Shown here piece after piece: positions 8,545-17,400 of a DNA stretch of 27,385 bases. Numbering within the stretch: position 1 is the first letter of the stretch; every line of letters starts with the position of its first letter. Location: NCBI GenBank assembly GCA_005889445.1, contig VBGS01000169.1:1-27385 (forward strand). Reading direction: 5' to 3'. Under the pieces are notes generated by a model. It worked only from the letters and a program-made list of their open reading frames with translations, searched no databases and was not told the origin of the DNA. The position numbers and the translations under genes are program-made. This stretch comes from Chloroflexota bacterium. GTDB taxonomy: Bacteria > Chloroflexota > Limnocylindria > P2-11E.

Positions 8545-8651
8545 CCGATGAGAGTAGCCCTCCCGCTCGGGGCAGCCGTGCTGGTCAGCGCCGGCCTCCG
8601 AAGATGATCGGCATATCGTCTCGGGCAAGAGCGAAGAAGCGGGAGCGGCCG
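8545..8651. promoter_or_regulatory. Divergent control region between tkt and gnd-zwf-opcA
   Basis: These 107 bases separate the start of transketolase (leftward) from that of 6-phosphogluconate dehydrogenase (rightward) and must hold both promoters. The ribosome-binding sites at the two edges are visible: GGGAG six bases before the gnd ATG, and GGGAGGG on the other strand before the tkt GTG. A weak -10-like CATATC lies near 8612-8617, but I find no convincing -35 partner or operator palindrome. Confidence 0.45.
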
Positions 8652-9551
8652 ATGGAGATTGGTCTGTACGGTCTCGGGCGGATGGGCGGGAACATGGCCA
8701 CGCGCCTCGCCCGCGGCGGTCATCGCGTCATCGCGGGGAACCGCAGCCCCGAGCCGGTGCAGGAAGCGGTCGCGCACGGCGCGGTCGGAGCGAAGTCGGT
8801 CGAGGACATGATCCGACAGCTGAAGCCGCCGCGCGTGCTCTGGGCGATGGTGCCGGCGGGCGAGCCCACCGATCATGCCCTCGACGACTTCGCGCGTTAC
8901 GCATCGAAGGGCGACGTGCTCGTCGACGGCGGGAACAGCAACTTCCGCGACTCGATGCGGCGCGCCGTCAAATACGAGGCGATGGGACTCCGATTCCTCG
9001 ACGTCGGTGTCTCGGGAGGCATCTGGGGACTCGCGAACGGGTACTGCATGATGGTCGGAGGTCCCGCCGACGCGGTCGCGATCGCGAAGCCGGCGCTGGA
9101 CACGCTCGCGCCGCCGAATGGCTGGGCGCATTTCGGAAAGAACGGCGCCGGTCACTTCGTGAAGATGGTCCACAACGGGATCGAGTACGGGATGATGCAG
9201 GCGTACGGCGAGGGTTTCGAGCTGCTGCACGCGAGCGAGTTCCAGCTCGACCTGCGCATGGTCTCGCAGGTCTGGCTGCAGGGCAGTGTCGTGCGCTCGT
9301 GGCTCCTCGAGCTCGCCGAGCGCGCCTTCGCGGAGGACGGATCCGACCTCTCCGGCATCAAGGGATGGGTCGAGGATTCGGGCGAGGGGCGCTGGACGGT
9401 GATCGAGGGCGTGAATCACGGCGTCCCGATGACGGCGATCGCGCACTCGCTGTTCGCGCGTTTTGTCTCGCGACAGGATGACAGCTACGCGATGAAGGTC
9501 GCGGCCGCGCTCCGAAACCAGTTCGGCGGACACGCACTGAAAAAAGAATGA
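8652..9551 (+). CDS. gnd: 6-phosphogluconate dehydrogenase, decarboxylating (short form)
   Basis: This enzyme oxidatively decarboxylates 6-phosphogluconate to ribulose 5-phosphate. The 299-residue length fits the short (YqeC/GndA-type) class, not the 470-residue class. The nucleotide-binding loop GLGRMGGNMATRL lies at 7-19. The second strand ends GNRSPEP, and N30-R31 in that position usually favours NADP+ over NAD+ (inference). VDGGNSNFRDS (91-101), DVGVSGGIWGLANGYCMMVGG-type substrate residues (117-137) and the catalytic lysine K171 in GHFVKMVHNGIEYG are all present. The ATG at 8652 is chosen because GGGAG sits six bases upstream and the protein then starts MEIGLYGLGRMG. An in-frame ATG at 8604 would add a basic, unlike extension. 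It heads a gnd-zwf-opcA operon. Confidence 0.94.
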   Translation: MEIGLYGLGRMGGNMATRLARGGHRVIAGNRSPEPVQEAVAHGAVGAKSVEDMIRQLKPPRVLWAMVPAGEPTDHALDDFARYASKGDVLVDGGNSNFRDSMRRAVKYEAMGLRFLDVGVSGGIWGLANGYCMMVGGPADAVAIAKPALDTLAPPNGWAHFGKNGAGHFVKMVHNGIEYGMMQAYGEGFELLHASEFQLDLRMVSQVWLQGSVVRSWLLELAERAFAEDGSDLSGIKGWVEDSGEGRWTVIEGVNHGVPMTAIAHSLFARFVSRQDDSYAMKVAAALRNQFGGHALKKE

Positions 9552-9654
9552 GGACGACATCGCGCGAGCGAGAGAGCCAGCTAATGCTGGCAAATGAGCG
9601 GCGTCTCGCCGAGGAGAGTGAGGGGTTGCAGGGGCAAGCACCTGCGAAGGAATA
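9552..9654 (+). promoter_or_regulatory. Hairpin-rich leader between gnd and zwf
   Basis: This 103-base gap contains three consecutive potential RNA hairpins. The first is GCCAGC-TAAT-GCTGGC at 9576-9591 (perfect 6-bp stem). The second is CGGCG-TCT-CGCCG at 9599-9611. The third is GCAGG...CCTGC at 9628-9645, directly before the GAAGGAA ribosome-binding site of zwf. None is followed by a U-run, so they are not ordinary terminators. The gap could be a structured leader controlling zwf, an mRNA-processing site, or chance pairing in high-GC sequence. It does not match a riboswitch class that I recognise. Confidence 0.4.
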
Positions 9655-11178
9655 GTGGCCACCACGATCGTCAATCCGCTGCGGGAAGGTCTGCGCCTGG
9701 CGCGCACGCCCGAGCCGTCGACGATCGTCATCTTTGGCGGATCGGGTGACCTCACCCAGCGCAAGCTGATGCCCGCGCTCTACAACCTCGCGCTGCAGCG
9801 CCTCCTTCCGGGCAGCTTCTCGATCGTCGGCTCGGCGCGCCAACCGCTCACCGACGATCAGTACCGCGCGGAGCTCCACGACGCGGTCGGCGAGCACAGC
9901 CGGACCAAACCGCTGAACGAGGAGGTGTGGAAGACCTTCGCCGAGCACCTCTTCTTCGTCCCGACGCCTGATGATCATGGCTACGACGCTCTCCGCGAGC
10001 GCCTCGACCATCTCGACGTCGAGCTCGGCACCAACGCGAATCGGTTGTTCTATCTCGCGACGCCGCCGGGATCGTACGCGGCGATCGTGAAAGCCATCGG
10101 CGTCCATGGCCTTCGCGGCCGGACCGGATGGGCGCGCATCGTCGTCGAGAAGCCGTTCGGGCGCGACCGTCAGTCGGCACGAGAGCTCACCGAAACGATC
10201 CATCAGGTCTTCCGAGAGGACGAGGTCTTCCGCATCGATCACTACCTCGGCAAGGAGACCGTCCAGAACATCCTCGTCATGCGATTCGCCAACGGCATCT
10301 TCGAGCCGATCTGGAACCGGCAGTACGTCGATCACGTGCAGATCACGGCGGCCGAGACCATCGGCGTCGAGGAGCGGGCGGGGTACTACGAGCAGGCCGG
10401 CGCCATGAGAGACATCGTGCAGAACCACCTACTTCAGCTCCTCGCGCTCGTGGCGATGGAGCCGCCGGCCGCGTTCGACGACAAGGCGGTGCGCGACGAG
10501 AAGGTGAAAGTGCTGCGCGCGCTGCGCGCGATACGCGCCGAGGATCTCCCCGATCATGCGGTCCGGGGCCAGTACACCCACGGATTCATCGAGGGCGTCG
10601 CGGTGCCGGGCTACCGCGAGGAGCCGGGCATCGCGAAGGACTCGCGGACCGAGACGTATGTCGCGCTCAAGGGCTTCGTCGACAACTGGCGCTGGGAGGG
10701 AACGCCCTTCTACATGCGCACCGGCAAGCGGCTCCCCAAGCGCACGACCGAGATCGCGATCCAATTCCGCGTCGCGCCCCACCAGCTGTTCTCGCGCGAG
10801 GCCTCCGCGGGCCTCGACCCGAACGCGCTCGTCCTGCGGATCCAGCCGGATGAGGGCGTCTCGCTCAAGTTCGGGGCGAAGGTGCCGGTGCAGGGGATCC
10901 GCATCCGCTCGGTGAACATGGACTTCGATTACGGCGCCTCGTTCATGGTCGACGCGCCGGACGCGTACGAGACGTTGATCCTCGACGCGCTCCGCGGCGA
11001 CGCGACCCTCTTCACGCGACGCGACGAGGTCGACCAGCAGTGGGCGTTCGTCGATCCGATCATCGCCGCGTGGGCAGCGAGCCCCGAGCCGCCGTACTTC
11101 TACGAGGCCGGCTCGTGGGGACCGCCGGAGGCGGATGCCTTGATCGAGCAGGACGGCCGGGAGTGGCGCAAAGCGTGA
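9655..11178 (+). CDS. zwf: Glucose-6-phosphate 1-dehydrogenase
   Basis: This enzyme catalyses the first, NADP+-linked step of the oxidative pentose phosphate pathway, from glucose 6-phosphate to 6-phosphogluconolactone. The 507-residue protein has the normal length. The Rossmann motif GGSGDLTQRKLMPALYNL lies at 28-45. EKPFG is at 165-169. The active-site signature RIDHYLGKE lies at 193-201, with H196 and K200 as the substrate-binding and catalytic region. The NADP domain is followed by the usual beta+alpha domain with PFYMRTGKRLPKR. The start is GTG at 9655 with GAAGGAA just upstream. The stop TGA overlaps the OpcA GTG (GTGA), which ties production of the enzyme to its assembly factor. Confidence 0.96.
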   Translation: MATTIVNPLREGLRLARTPEPSTIVIFGGSGDLTQRKLMPALYNLALQRLLPGSFSIVGSARQPLTDDQYRAELHDAVGEHSRTKPLNEEVWKTFAEHLFFVPTPDDHGYDALRERLDHLDVELGTNANRLFYLATPPGSYAAIVKAIGVHGLRGRTGWARIVVEKPFGRDRQSARELTETIHQVFREDEVFRIDHYLGKETVQNILVMRFANGIFEPIWNRQYVDHVQITAAETIGVEERAGYYEQAGAMRDIVQNHLLQLLALVAMEPPAAFDDKAVRDEKVKVLRALRAIRAEDLPDHAVRGQYTHGFIEGVAVPGYREEPGIAKDSRTETYVALKGFVDNWRWEGTPFYMRTGKRLPKRTTEIAIQFRVAPHQLFSREASAGLDPNALVLRIQPDEGVSLKFGAKVPVQGIRIRSVNMDFDYGASFMVDAPDAYETLILDALRGDATLFTRRDEVDQQWAFVDPIIAAWAASPEPPYFYEAGSWGPPEADALIEQDGREWRKA

Positions 11179-12323
11179 TCGGCGACGTGGACACCGCGTT
11201 CTGGGGAGCGCGCGCCGCGAGCGTCGCGGAACTCGAGCGGGAACTCGCACGCCTGCGGCGCGCGCAGAGCGCTCACGCGCGGGAACAGGGCCGCACCATC
11301 GCGCGTGCTTCCGTGCTGAACCTGATCGTGTACGCCGACCGCGAGCTCCATGCGCGGCGCGCCGCCGAGAGCATCTCGCAGCTCGCGCTTCGTCACCCCT
11401 CGCGCGCGATCGTCGTCCTCGCCGACCGTCGGGCGCCTGAAGGAGTCGACGCCGCGATCGAGATGCACTGCCATTTGCCGAGCAGCGACGGCGCCCGGCT
11501 GGTCTCGTACGAGCAGATCCTCCTCCGCGCCCGTGGGGACTCCGATGAGCGACTGGCGTCCGCGGTCATCCCCCTGCTCGTTCCGGACCTTCCCGTGTTC
11601 GTGTGGTGGACGGGGAACCCGCCCACGAGCGGGCGACTCTTCGGGCAGGTGCTCGCGCTGGCCGACCGGCTGATCGTCGACTCGGCGGACTTCGCGCGAC
11701 CCCAGGCGACGCTGCCAGAGCTCGCCGAGCTCTGCGAGCGCGCTCACGGGCGCTTCGGCGTCACCGACCTCAACTGGACACGCCTGACGCCGTGGCGCGA
11801 GTGCGTCACGCTCTTCTTCGACGTCCCGGCCTGGCGGCCGTTCCTGAGCGGTGTGACCGGTGTGCGCGTCGGCTATGCGGTCGACATGGACGGTCGCGAC
11901 AGCAATCCGTCACAGGCCCTGCTGTTCCTCGGGTGGCTCGCGTCCCGGCTCGGCTGGCGGCCACATGAGGCCATCGCCCCGCATGAAGCGGGCGGGCTGC
12001 TCTTCGCGATCGAACGATCCGATGCGCGACGGATCATGCTGCGGGCCCGCCCGCGCTTCGAACGTGGTCTCGACGACGGCGATGTCTCGGGGATACGGAT
12101 ACAGGCGGAGCATGACGGTCAGCTCGGCGAATTCGTCGTGAAGCGCCAGCCCGATCCCCGGCATCAGACCGAAACGGTCATCGTCGACGGGCGCGTCCGG
12201 TGGGAGCGCACCATTCCGATGCCCTCGCCGGCGATCGTGGAGCTCATCGGCGAGGAGCTCGCGATCCTCGGCAGCGACCGGACGTACGAGGACTCGCTCC
12301 AAACGCTCGTCCGCCTCGCGTAA
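11175..12323 (+). CDS. opcA: Glucose-6-phosphate dehydrogenase assembly protein OpcA
   Basis: OpcA is an accessory protein of glucose-6-phosphate dehydrogenase known from cyanobacteria and actinobacteria, where it promotes enzyme assembly or activation. From the GTG at 11175 the protein has 382 residues. Family features are the segment ASVLNLIVYAD, the motif HPSRAIVVLAD, and LPVFVWWTGNPP in the central region. Two start choices exist: GTG 11163 and GTG 11175. The second is chosen because it forms a GTGA overlap with the zwf stop and has GGGAG about 11 bases upstream. Direct linkage to zwf makes the identification firm. It has no membrane segment and acts in the cytoplasm. Confidence 0.9.
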   Translation: MIGDVDTAFWGARAASVAELERELARLRRAQSAHAREQGRTIARASVLNLIVYADRELHARRAAESISQLALRHPSRAIVVLADRRAPEGVDAAIEMHCHLPSSDGARLVSYEQILLRARGDSDERLASAVIPLLVPDLPVFVWWTGNPPTSGRLFGQVLALADRLIVDSADFARPQATLPELAELCERAHGRFGVTDLNWTRLTPWRECVTLFFDVPAWRPFLSGVTGVRVGYAVDMDGRDSNPSQALLFLGWLASRLGWRPHEAIAPHEAGGLLFAIERSDARRIMLRARPRFERGLDDGDVSGIRIQAEHDGQLGEFVVKRQPDPRHQTETVIVDGRVRWERTIPMPSPAIVELIGEELAILGSDRTYEDSLQTLVRLA

Positions 12324-12360
12324 CGGCCTCCTCGCACGAGTCTTGCGGTCCCTTCCTCGT

Positions 12361-13605
12361 ATGGCGAGCGAGGTGCTCACGTCCCCGAAACGCAGGCGGC
12401 TTCTCGCGAAGCGCTATCGCCTCCTCGAGCGGATCGACGAAGGCGGTGCGGGCGAGGTCTGGCGCGCGCGTGACGAGAAGCTCGAGCGCGAGGTCGCGGT
12501 GAAGCTGCTCGGCGCCGGTGCCGACGATGCCTTCCGCGCGCGCTTCGCCGACGAGGCGCGACGCGCGGCGTCCGTCGTCCATCCCAACGTCGTCACCGTC
12601 TTCGACGAAGGACGCGATGATGCCGACGCGTTCATGGTCATGGAGCTCGTGTCGGGCAAGACCCTTCGCGACGTCGCCGCGGAGCGCGGCCCGCTCCCGG
12701 CTCGCGAGACCGCGCGGCTCACCGTTCAGGTCGCGGCGGCCCTCGATGCGGCGCATGCGGCGGGGGTCATCCATTGCGACGTCAAACCAGCGAACGTGAT
12801 CGTCGATCAAAGCGGCGTCGCGAAGCTGACGGACTTCGGGATCGCCCGCGCGGCACGCGACCGCGACGAACAGCAGCTGCTCGGCACGGCGCGCTACATC
12901 GCGCCGGAGCGCGTCGAAGGAGGCCCGGTCGGTCCCGCGACCGACGTGTACGGACTCGGCCTGCTCGCTTACGAGCTGCTCGCGGGCGCACCTGCGTTCG
13001 AGGGGGTCTCGACGGAGGAGCTCGTCCGGCGCCGCCTGCTCGGCCCGCCGCCCTCGCTCGGTCATCGGCGCCTCGGACTCGACGCGCGTGTGGACGACGT
13101 GCTCGCTCGCGCGCTCTCGGTCGACCCGAGCCGGCGCTACTCGAGCGCGGGCGCCTTCGCGCGGGCGCTCGCGGACGTGCTCGACCAGGGAGACGCGACC
13201 TCGTCGCTGGTTCCGGCACCGACACGCCTTGGCCGGTCGTTCGCGCTTCCTCGACTTGACAGCACCGTGGCGCTGCTCGCGATCCTCGCCGTGTTGCTGG
13301 CGACCGCGCTCTTCTTCGCCTCGTTCCCGCGAGCCTTGACGCCGGTCGCCCCGGCCGGGGCGAGCCCAGCGCCAAGCGCCGCCGCGGGCACGACACCCGC
13401 GGTCGTGGGCAAGCGCCTGTCGGACGCGATCTCGGCGCTCCAGGCCGCCGGCTACAACGCCTCGTGGACCGTCGCCGCCGGTGCGGGCGGCGCAGCGTGC
13501 TCGGTAGCACGACAGGATCCGGCGGCGGGTGCGCCCATCACTCCGCGCCAGTACGTCTCGTTGTATTACGTCGCGGGGAAGGGCTGCACCGGGAAGGGGG
13601 ACTGA
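12361..13605 (+). CDS. PknB-type Ser/Thr protein kinase with one PASTA domain
   Basis: This is a 414-residue membrane receptor kinase. The kinase domain (about 18-275) shows the glycine loop EGGAGEV (27-33), ATP-binding K48 in VAVKLL, the alpha-C glutamate E65, the catalytic loop HCDVKPAN (138-145) with base D140, DFG at 158-160 and APE at 181-183. The usual HRD arginine is a cysteine here (C139). A membrane helix lies at about 302-322, and a proline/alanine linker follows. The external part (about 346-408) is a single PASTA domain (TPAVVGKRLSDAISALQAAG). PASTA domains bind peptidoglycan or muropeptides. The ATG at 12361 is preferred; a TTG at 12343 is also in frame. The gene is joined to a PP2C phosphatase, so the two probably act as an on/off pair. 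Confidence 0.92.
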   Translation: MASEVLTSPKRRRLLAKRYRLLERIDEGGAGEVWRARDEKLEREVAVKLLGAGADDAFRARFADEARRAASVVHPNVVTVFDEGRDDADAFMVMELVSGKTLRDVAAERGPLPARETARLTVQVAAALDAAHAAGVIHCDVKPANVIVDQSGVAKLTDFGIARAARDRDEQQLLGTARYIAPERVEGGPVGPATDVYGLGLLAYELLAGAPAFEGVSTEELVRRRLLGPPPSLGHRRLGLDARVDDVLARALSVDPSRRYSSAGAFARALADVLDQGDATSSLVPAPTRLGRSFALPRLDSTVALLAILAVLLATALFFASFPRALTPVAPAGASPAPSAAAGTTPAVVGKRLSDAISALQAAGYNASWTVAAGAGGAACSVARQDPAAGAPITPRQYVSLYYVAGKGCTGKGD

Positions 13606-14402
13606 TCCTGCCGGGTCGCACCGCTGCGCGGACCGACACGGGTCGCGTCCGCGAACAGAACGAGGACCGTTTTGTCGTGCGCGAAGAGCGCCGCTCGACG
13701 CTGCTCGCGGTCGCGGACGGCGTCGGCGGACAGGCCGGCGGCGGGACCGCGAGCGCCGCGGCCGTCGACACGCTCGTCCGGCGATTTTTCGCCGCGCCGA
13801 ACGGCACCTCGCCTTCCGACGCGCTCGCGACCGCGATGCGCGAAGCCAACGACGCCGTCCTCGCGCGTGCCGGAGAGAGCGGACAGCCGGGCGCCGCTTC
13901 GACGCTCGTCGCCGCGGCGATCGCCGGGAGCGACGCGGTGATCGGGAACCTCGGCGACAGCCGCGCGTACCTCCTCCGAGATGGACAGCTTCGTCGGGTG
14001 ACCGCGGATCATTCAGGCGCGACCCCGAGCTCGATCACGCGATTCGTCGGTGACCCTCGCGGCGTGCAGCCCGACGTCTTCGTCGAGACGCTGCGCGCGG
14101 GCGATCGACTCCTGCTCTGCTCCGACGGGCTGACCCGGCACGTCGCGGACGAGGAGCTCGCGCCGCGCCTTGGCGGGAAGGACCTGCAACGGACGGTCAA
14201 CCATCTTGTCGACCTGGTCAACGAGCGCGGTGGCGCGGACAACGTCACGCTCGTGCTCTACGCGGCGCCTGGACCGTCGGGTCTGGCGGCGTTCGGGCGG
14301 ACCGTGACGAGCGTCGCGCTGGCGATCCTGATCGCGGCCGTCGTCGGCAGCGCGGCCGGAGCGCTGCTCTTCGCTAGCGGCGCGCTTCCGGCCTCACCGT
14401 AG
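13602..14402 (+). CDS. PP2C-family Ser/Thr phosphatase with C-terminal membrane helix
   Basis: This is a metal-dependent phosphatase that would reverse the neighbouring kinase. Seen motifs, numbered from CTG 13602: TDTGRVREQNEDRF (about 11-24, metal-binding NED), AVADGVGGQAGGG (37-49), GNLGDSRAYLLRDGQL (115-130), LLLCSDGLT (170-178) and GGADNVTLV (211-219). All acidic metal ligands are present. A hydrophobic segment at about 235-260 anchors it. No ATG, GTG or TTG exists in frame between the kinase stop and the first conserved motif. The likely start is CTG at 13602 (CTGA overlap with the kinase stop) or CTG at 13608, both following GGGAAGGGGG. The 3' end overlaps the convergent glycosyltransferase gene by 29 bases. 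Confidence 0.88.
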   Translation: MILPGRTAARTDTGRVREQNEDRFVVREERRSTLLAVADGVGGQAGGGTASAAAVDTLVRRFFAAPNGTSPSDALATAMREANDAVLARAGESGQPGAASTLVAAAIAGSDAVIGNLGDSRAYLLRDGQLRRVTADHSGATPSSITRFVGDPRGVQPDVFVETLRAGDRLLLCSDGLTRHVADEELAPRLGGKDLQRTVNHLVDLVNERGGADNVTLVLYAAPGPSGLAAFGRTVTSVALAILIAAVVGSAAGALLFASGALPASP

Positions 14403-17400
14403 CCAGAAGGCGTGCGGCCGCGGGCGAACGCATCGCCGCGAAGAGCAGGAGGGCAATGCCGGCCGCGAGCGCGAGAGAGATCGCGAGACGGCCGAAGAGC
14501 GCCGCCGCGCTGAATGATCCGCCGAGCGTCGGATTGCAGACGAACGTCGGGTAGAACTGGCAGTCATACGTCCATGTCGGGAGAATGAAGAACATCCCCG
14601 CCTGCGCCCCGGGAAACGGCTGCGCCGAGATGAACGGATAGAAGTACCCGAACGCGGCCGCGGCGGCGGCGAGATACACGACGACCGGTCGTACGCGCCC
14701 CGTTTCCCAGAGATAGGCGAGGCCCGCGGCCAGTCCGAGCAGATAGAACGGCAACGCCGTGAAGAAGTGGTAGAAGAAGAGCACGCGGCTGATCGGGATC
14801 CACGCGACGTACTGGGTGAGCCCCGCATACACGACGAAGCCGAGCGCGATCGATCTCGCACGGACCGCCGCGATCCCGCACCAGATGAAGGCGGCGATCC
14901 CGCCCCAGAACAGCACGACGTTCCCCGTGTCATAGATGTAGGCGTTGTCCCCTCCGGCGGACTGGCCGAAGTACCAGTACACCGGTTTCAACACGAACGG
15001 CCAGCTCCACCACGGCGATCCCGCGGGATGCGGCGCGGTCAGGCTCGAGTGGTACCAGTACATCTGCTGCGTGACCTCGACGATGTTCCACCCGTACGGG
15101 ATCGTGGGTCCGCCGAACCAGCGTGCGTAGCTCGCGAGGTAGATCGCGATCGGTGTGATCACGAACGCTGCGAAGAGGAGCGCCGCGTTGCGGCCGCGCC
15201 CGCCGAGCAGATCGAGCGGGCCACCGTTCCCCGGCCGCCCGCGCTCGTACGCGCGAAGGCTGATCGCCACCGCCGCAACGAAGAGGCCGGCGAGCGCGTA
15301 GAACGCGGCCCACTTCGCCGCGGCCGCCAGACCGAACAGCACACCGGCAACGAGGATGTCGAAGGCGGCCGATCGGCGCGGTCGGTGCGCGGCGACGACG
15401 AAGTACCAGCCAGCGACGATGAACGTCGCCACGTAGATATCGTTCATGCCGATCCGCGCCTGCGCGTACATCGATCCATCGAGCATCACGGCGAGCCCGA
15501 CGACGACGGGAACGACCGTCGAGCCGAACAGCCGTCGCGCGAGCAGGACGAGGACGAACGCGAGGACCGCCGCGAACAGAACGCCCGGGAGCCGCCACGC
15601 GAGCGCGTGTCGTCCGCTCTCTATCTCGTCGATCCCTGACGGACCCGCGACGAGCACCTTGTCGCCCTCGCCATCGACGCCGAGGAAGGTGCCGCCGACC
15701 GGGATCGCGACGTAGGGAGAGCTGCCGTGGGTCTCGACGACGATGAGCTTTCCCTCATCCAGGGCGTAGAGGAAATCGGTCCGCGGCACCACCGCGAGCG
15801 CGGTCGCGCCGGTCGTGAACGAGCCGGTCCGGCCGTTCGAGAGCGGCACCGCCTCGTGCGCGCCGCTCTCGAGCTCGAACACGTCGAGGATCGGGCTGTC
15901 CGACCGGGCGACGAAGACCCGGTTCGGGCCGAGCGCGTAGGCGATCGCCTGACCCGGCCGGCCGCCGGTCAGTGCGCGGGCCTCCGCGGCGGTGTCGCCC
16001 GCGACGACGTGCACGATGCCCGCGGAGTCGAGCGCGTAGAGCTCCGCCTGACCCGGCCGGCCGCCGGTCAGTGCGCGGGCCTCCGCGGCGGTGTCTCCCG
16101 CGACGACGTGCACGATGCCCGCGGAGTCGAGCGCGTAGAGCTCGGTGCCATCCGGCTTCGCGGTGATCGCGGTCACCTCTCCCGCGTAGACCACCGGCGG
16201 CCCCGCGAGATCGGCCCAGTCGGCCACGCCTTGGCCGGTCGCAAGAAAGACCCGGCCGGCGGCGACGGAGAGGCCGACCACCGGGGACGGGTCGAACGGC
16301 GAGGTCGCGCATCGGTCGAACGGCCTGTTTCCTCCCGCCGGCTCGGGAGGGATCGCCACGACGCACACCTCGTGGTCCGTCGCGATGAAGAGCCGACCAT
16401 CCGCCGCGGCCATCGCCCGGGGCGGGCCAGGTGTTTGGGTCAGCGGTACGTCGGCGCCGGACCTGGCCTGGATGAAAACGAATCCACCGCTGTTCGCGAC
16501 GATTCGCGTTCCGTCGTTGGCCACGGTGAACAGCGACGTGAGGCTGCTGGTCGGTTCGTGCGCGACGACACGATCATCCGAGAACGCGAGAATGCCGAGG
16601 GCCATGATCTCCTTCGCGAGATGCGGGTGGGTCCATTCGTACGGATCCCGCTGGGCGAGCAGCTCGAACGCGGTGCGCGCGTGATAGACCTCGTCGAAGT
16701 ACATGTCGCGAGGCCAGTCCAGCCGATAGCCGCGCGACGCGAGGACGGCGAGCGCCACGAGAAGGGCGACGACCACGTCGCGGCGTCGCGGGACGCCGCC
16801 GGGACCGAGACCCGTCGGAAGACGAAGGCCGGTCCGAGGGACCGTGACCCGTCCGATCGCCCATGTCGTGTCGGGCACGAGCACGCCGTCGCTTCGGAGG
16901 AGCCGCCAGGCCAGGTACGCGGCCGCGCCCATCATCACCAGAGCGATGCCGATCTGGCCACCGCGGCTGAAGAGCGTCGCTTCGACGAGCGCCGGCACGC
17001 GCAGATCGACGTACTGCTCGTAACGCGTGAACGCGAAGTAGAGAGAGACCGCGAACGCGACCGCGAGCGTGGCGTATGGGATGAACGCCCGCCGGCGGGA
17101 CGCCGCGAACGGCAGAAGCAGCGCGAACGCGGGAAACAGGTAGCGCTCGTGGGCGCGTGTCGGAAGGAAGTAGAACGCCATCGCCGCGAGCGCGGCGCAG
17201 GTGAGGAGCATCGCCGTATCGCGACGCCACCAGAGCGGAACGACCGCGGCGATGAGTCCGGCCCCGAGCAGCAGCGCGCCGTAGACGACGACGCCATCGT
17301 CCGGCTTCCAGAAGTCGTACAAGATCGACCAGAGGTTGAACGCGTACAGCGACGAGTAGGGATACGTCTCGGCCGCGCTGCGCACGAGCGTGCTGAGCTC

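Noticed and set aside
8545..8628. Extended N-terminus of transketolase from ATG 8628
   Set aside because: The extra 28 residues do not resemble transketolase and cover the divergent control region. The GTG at 8544 gives the normal family start.
9552..9654. Known riboswitch (glycine, fluoride, SAM, guanidine or similar) upstream of zwf
   Set aside because: I compared the conserved cores I know with the gap and found no match. It is kept only as an unassigned structured leader.
15946..16143. Tandem repeat as a CRISPR array or satellite
   Set aside because: Only two directly abutting units, with no spacers, and entirely within a coding frame.
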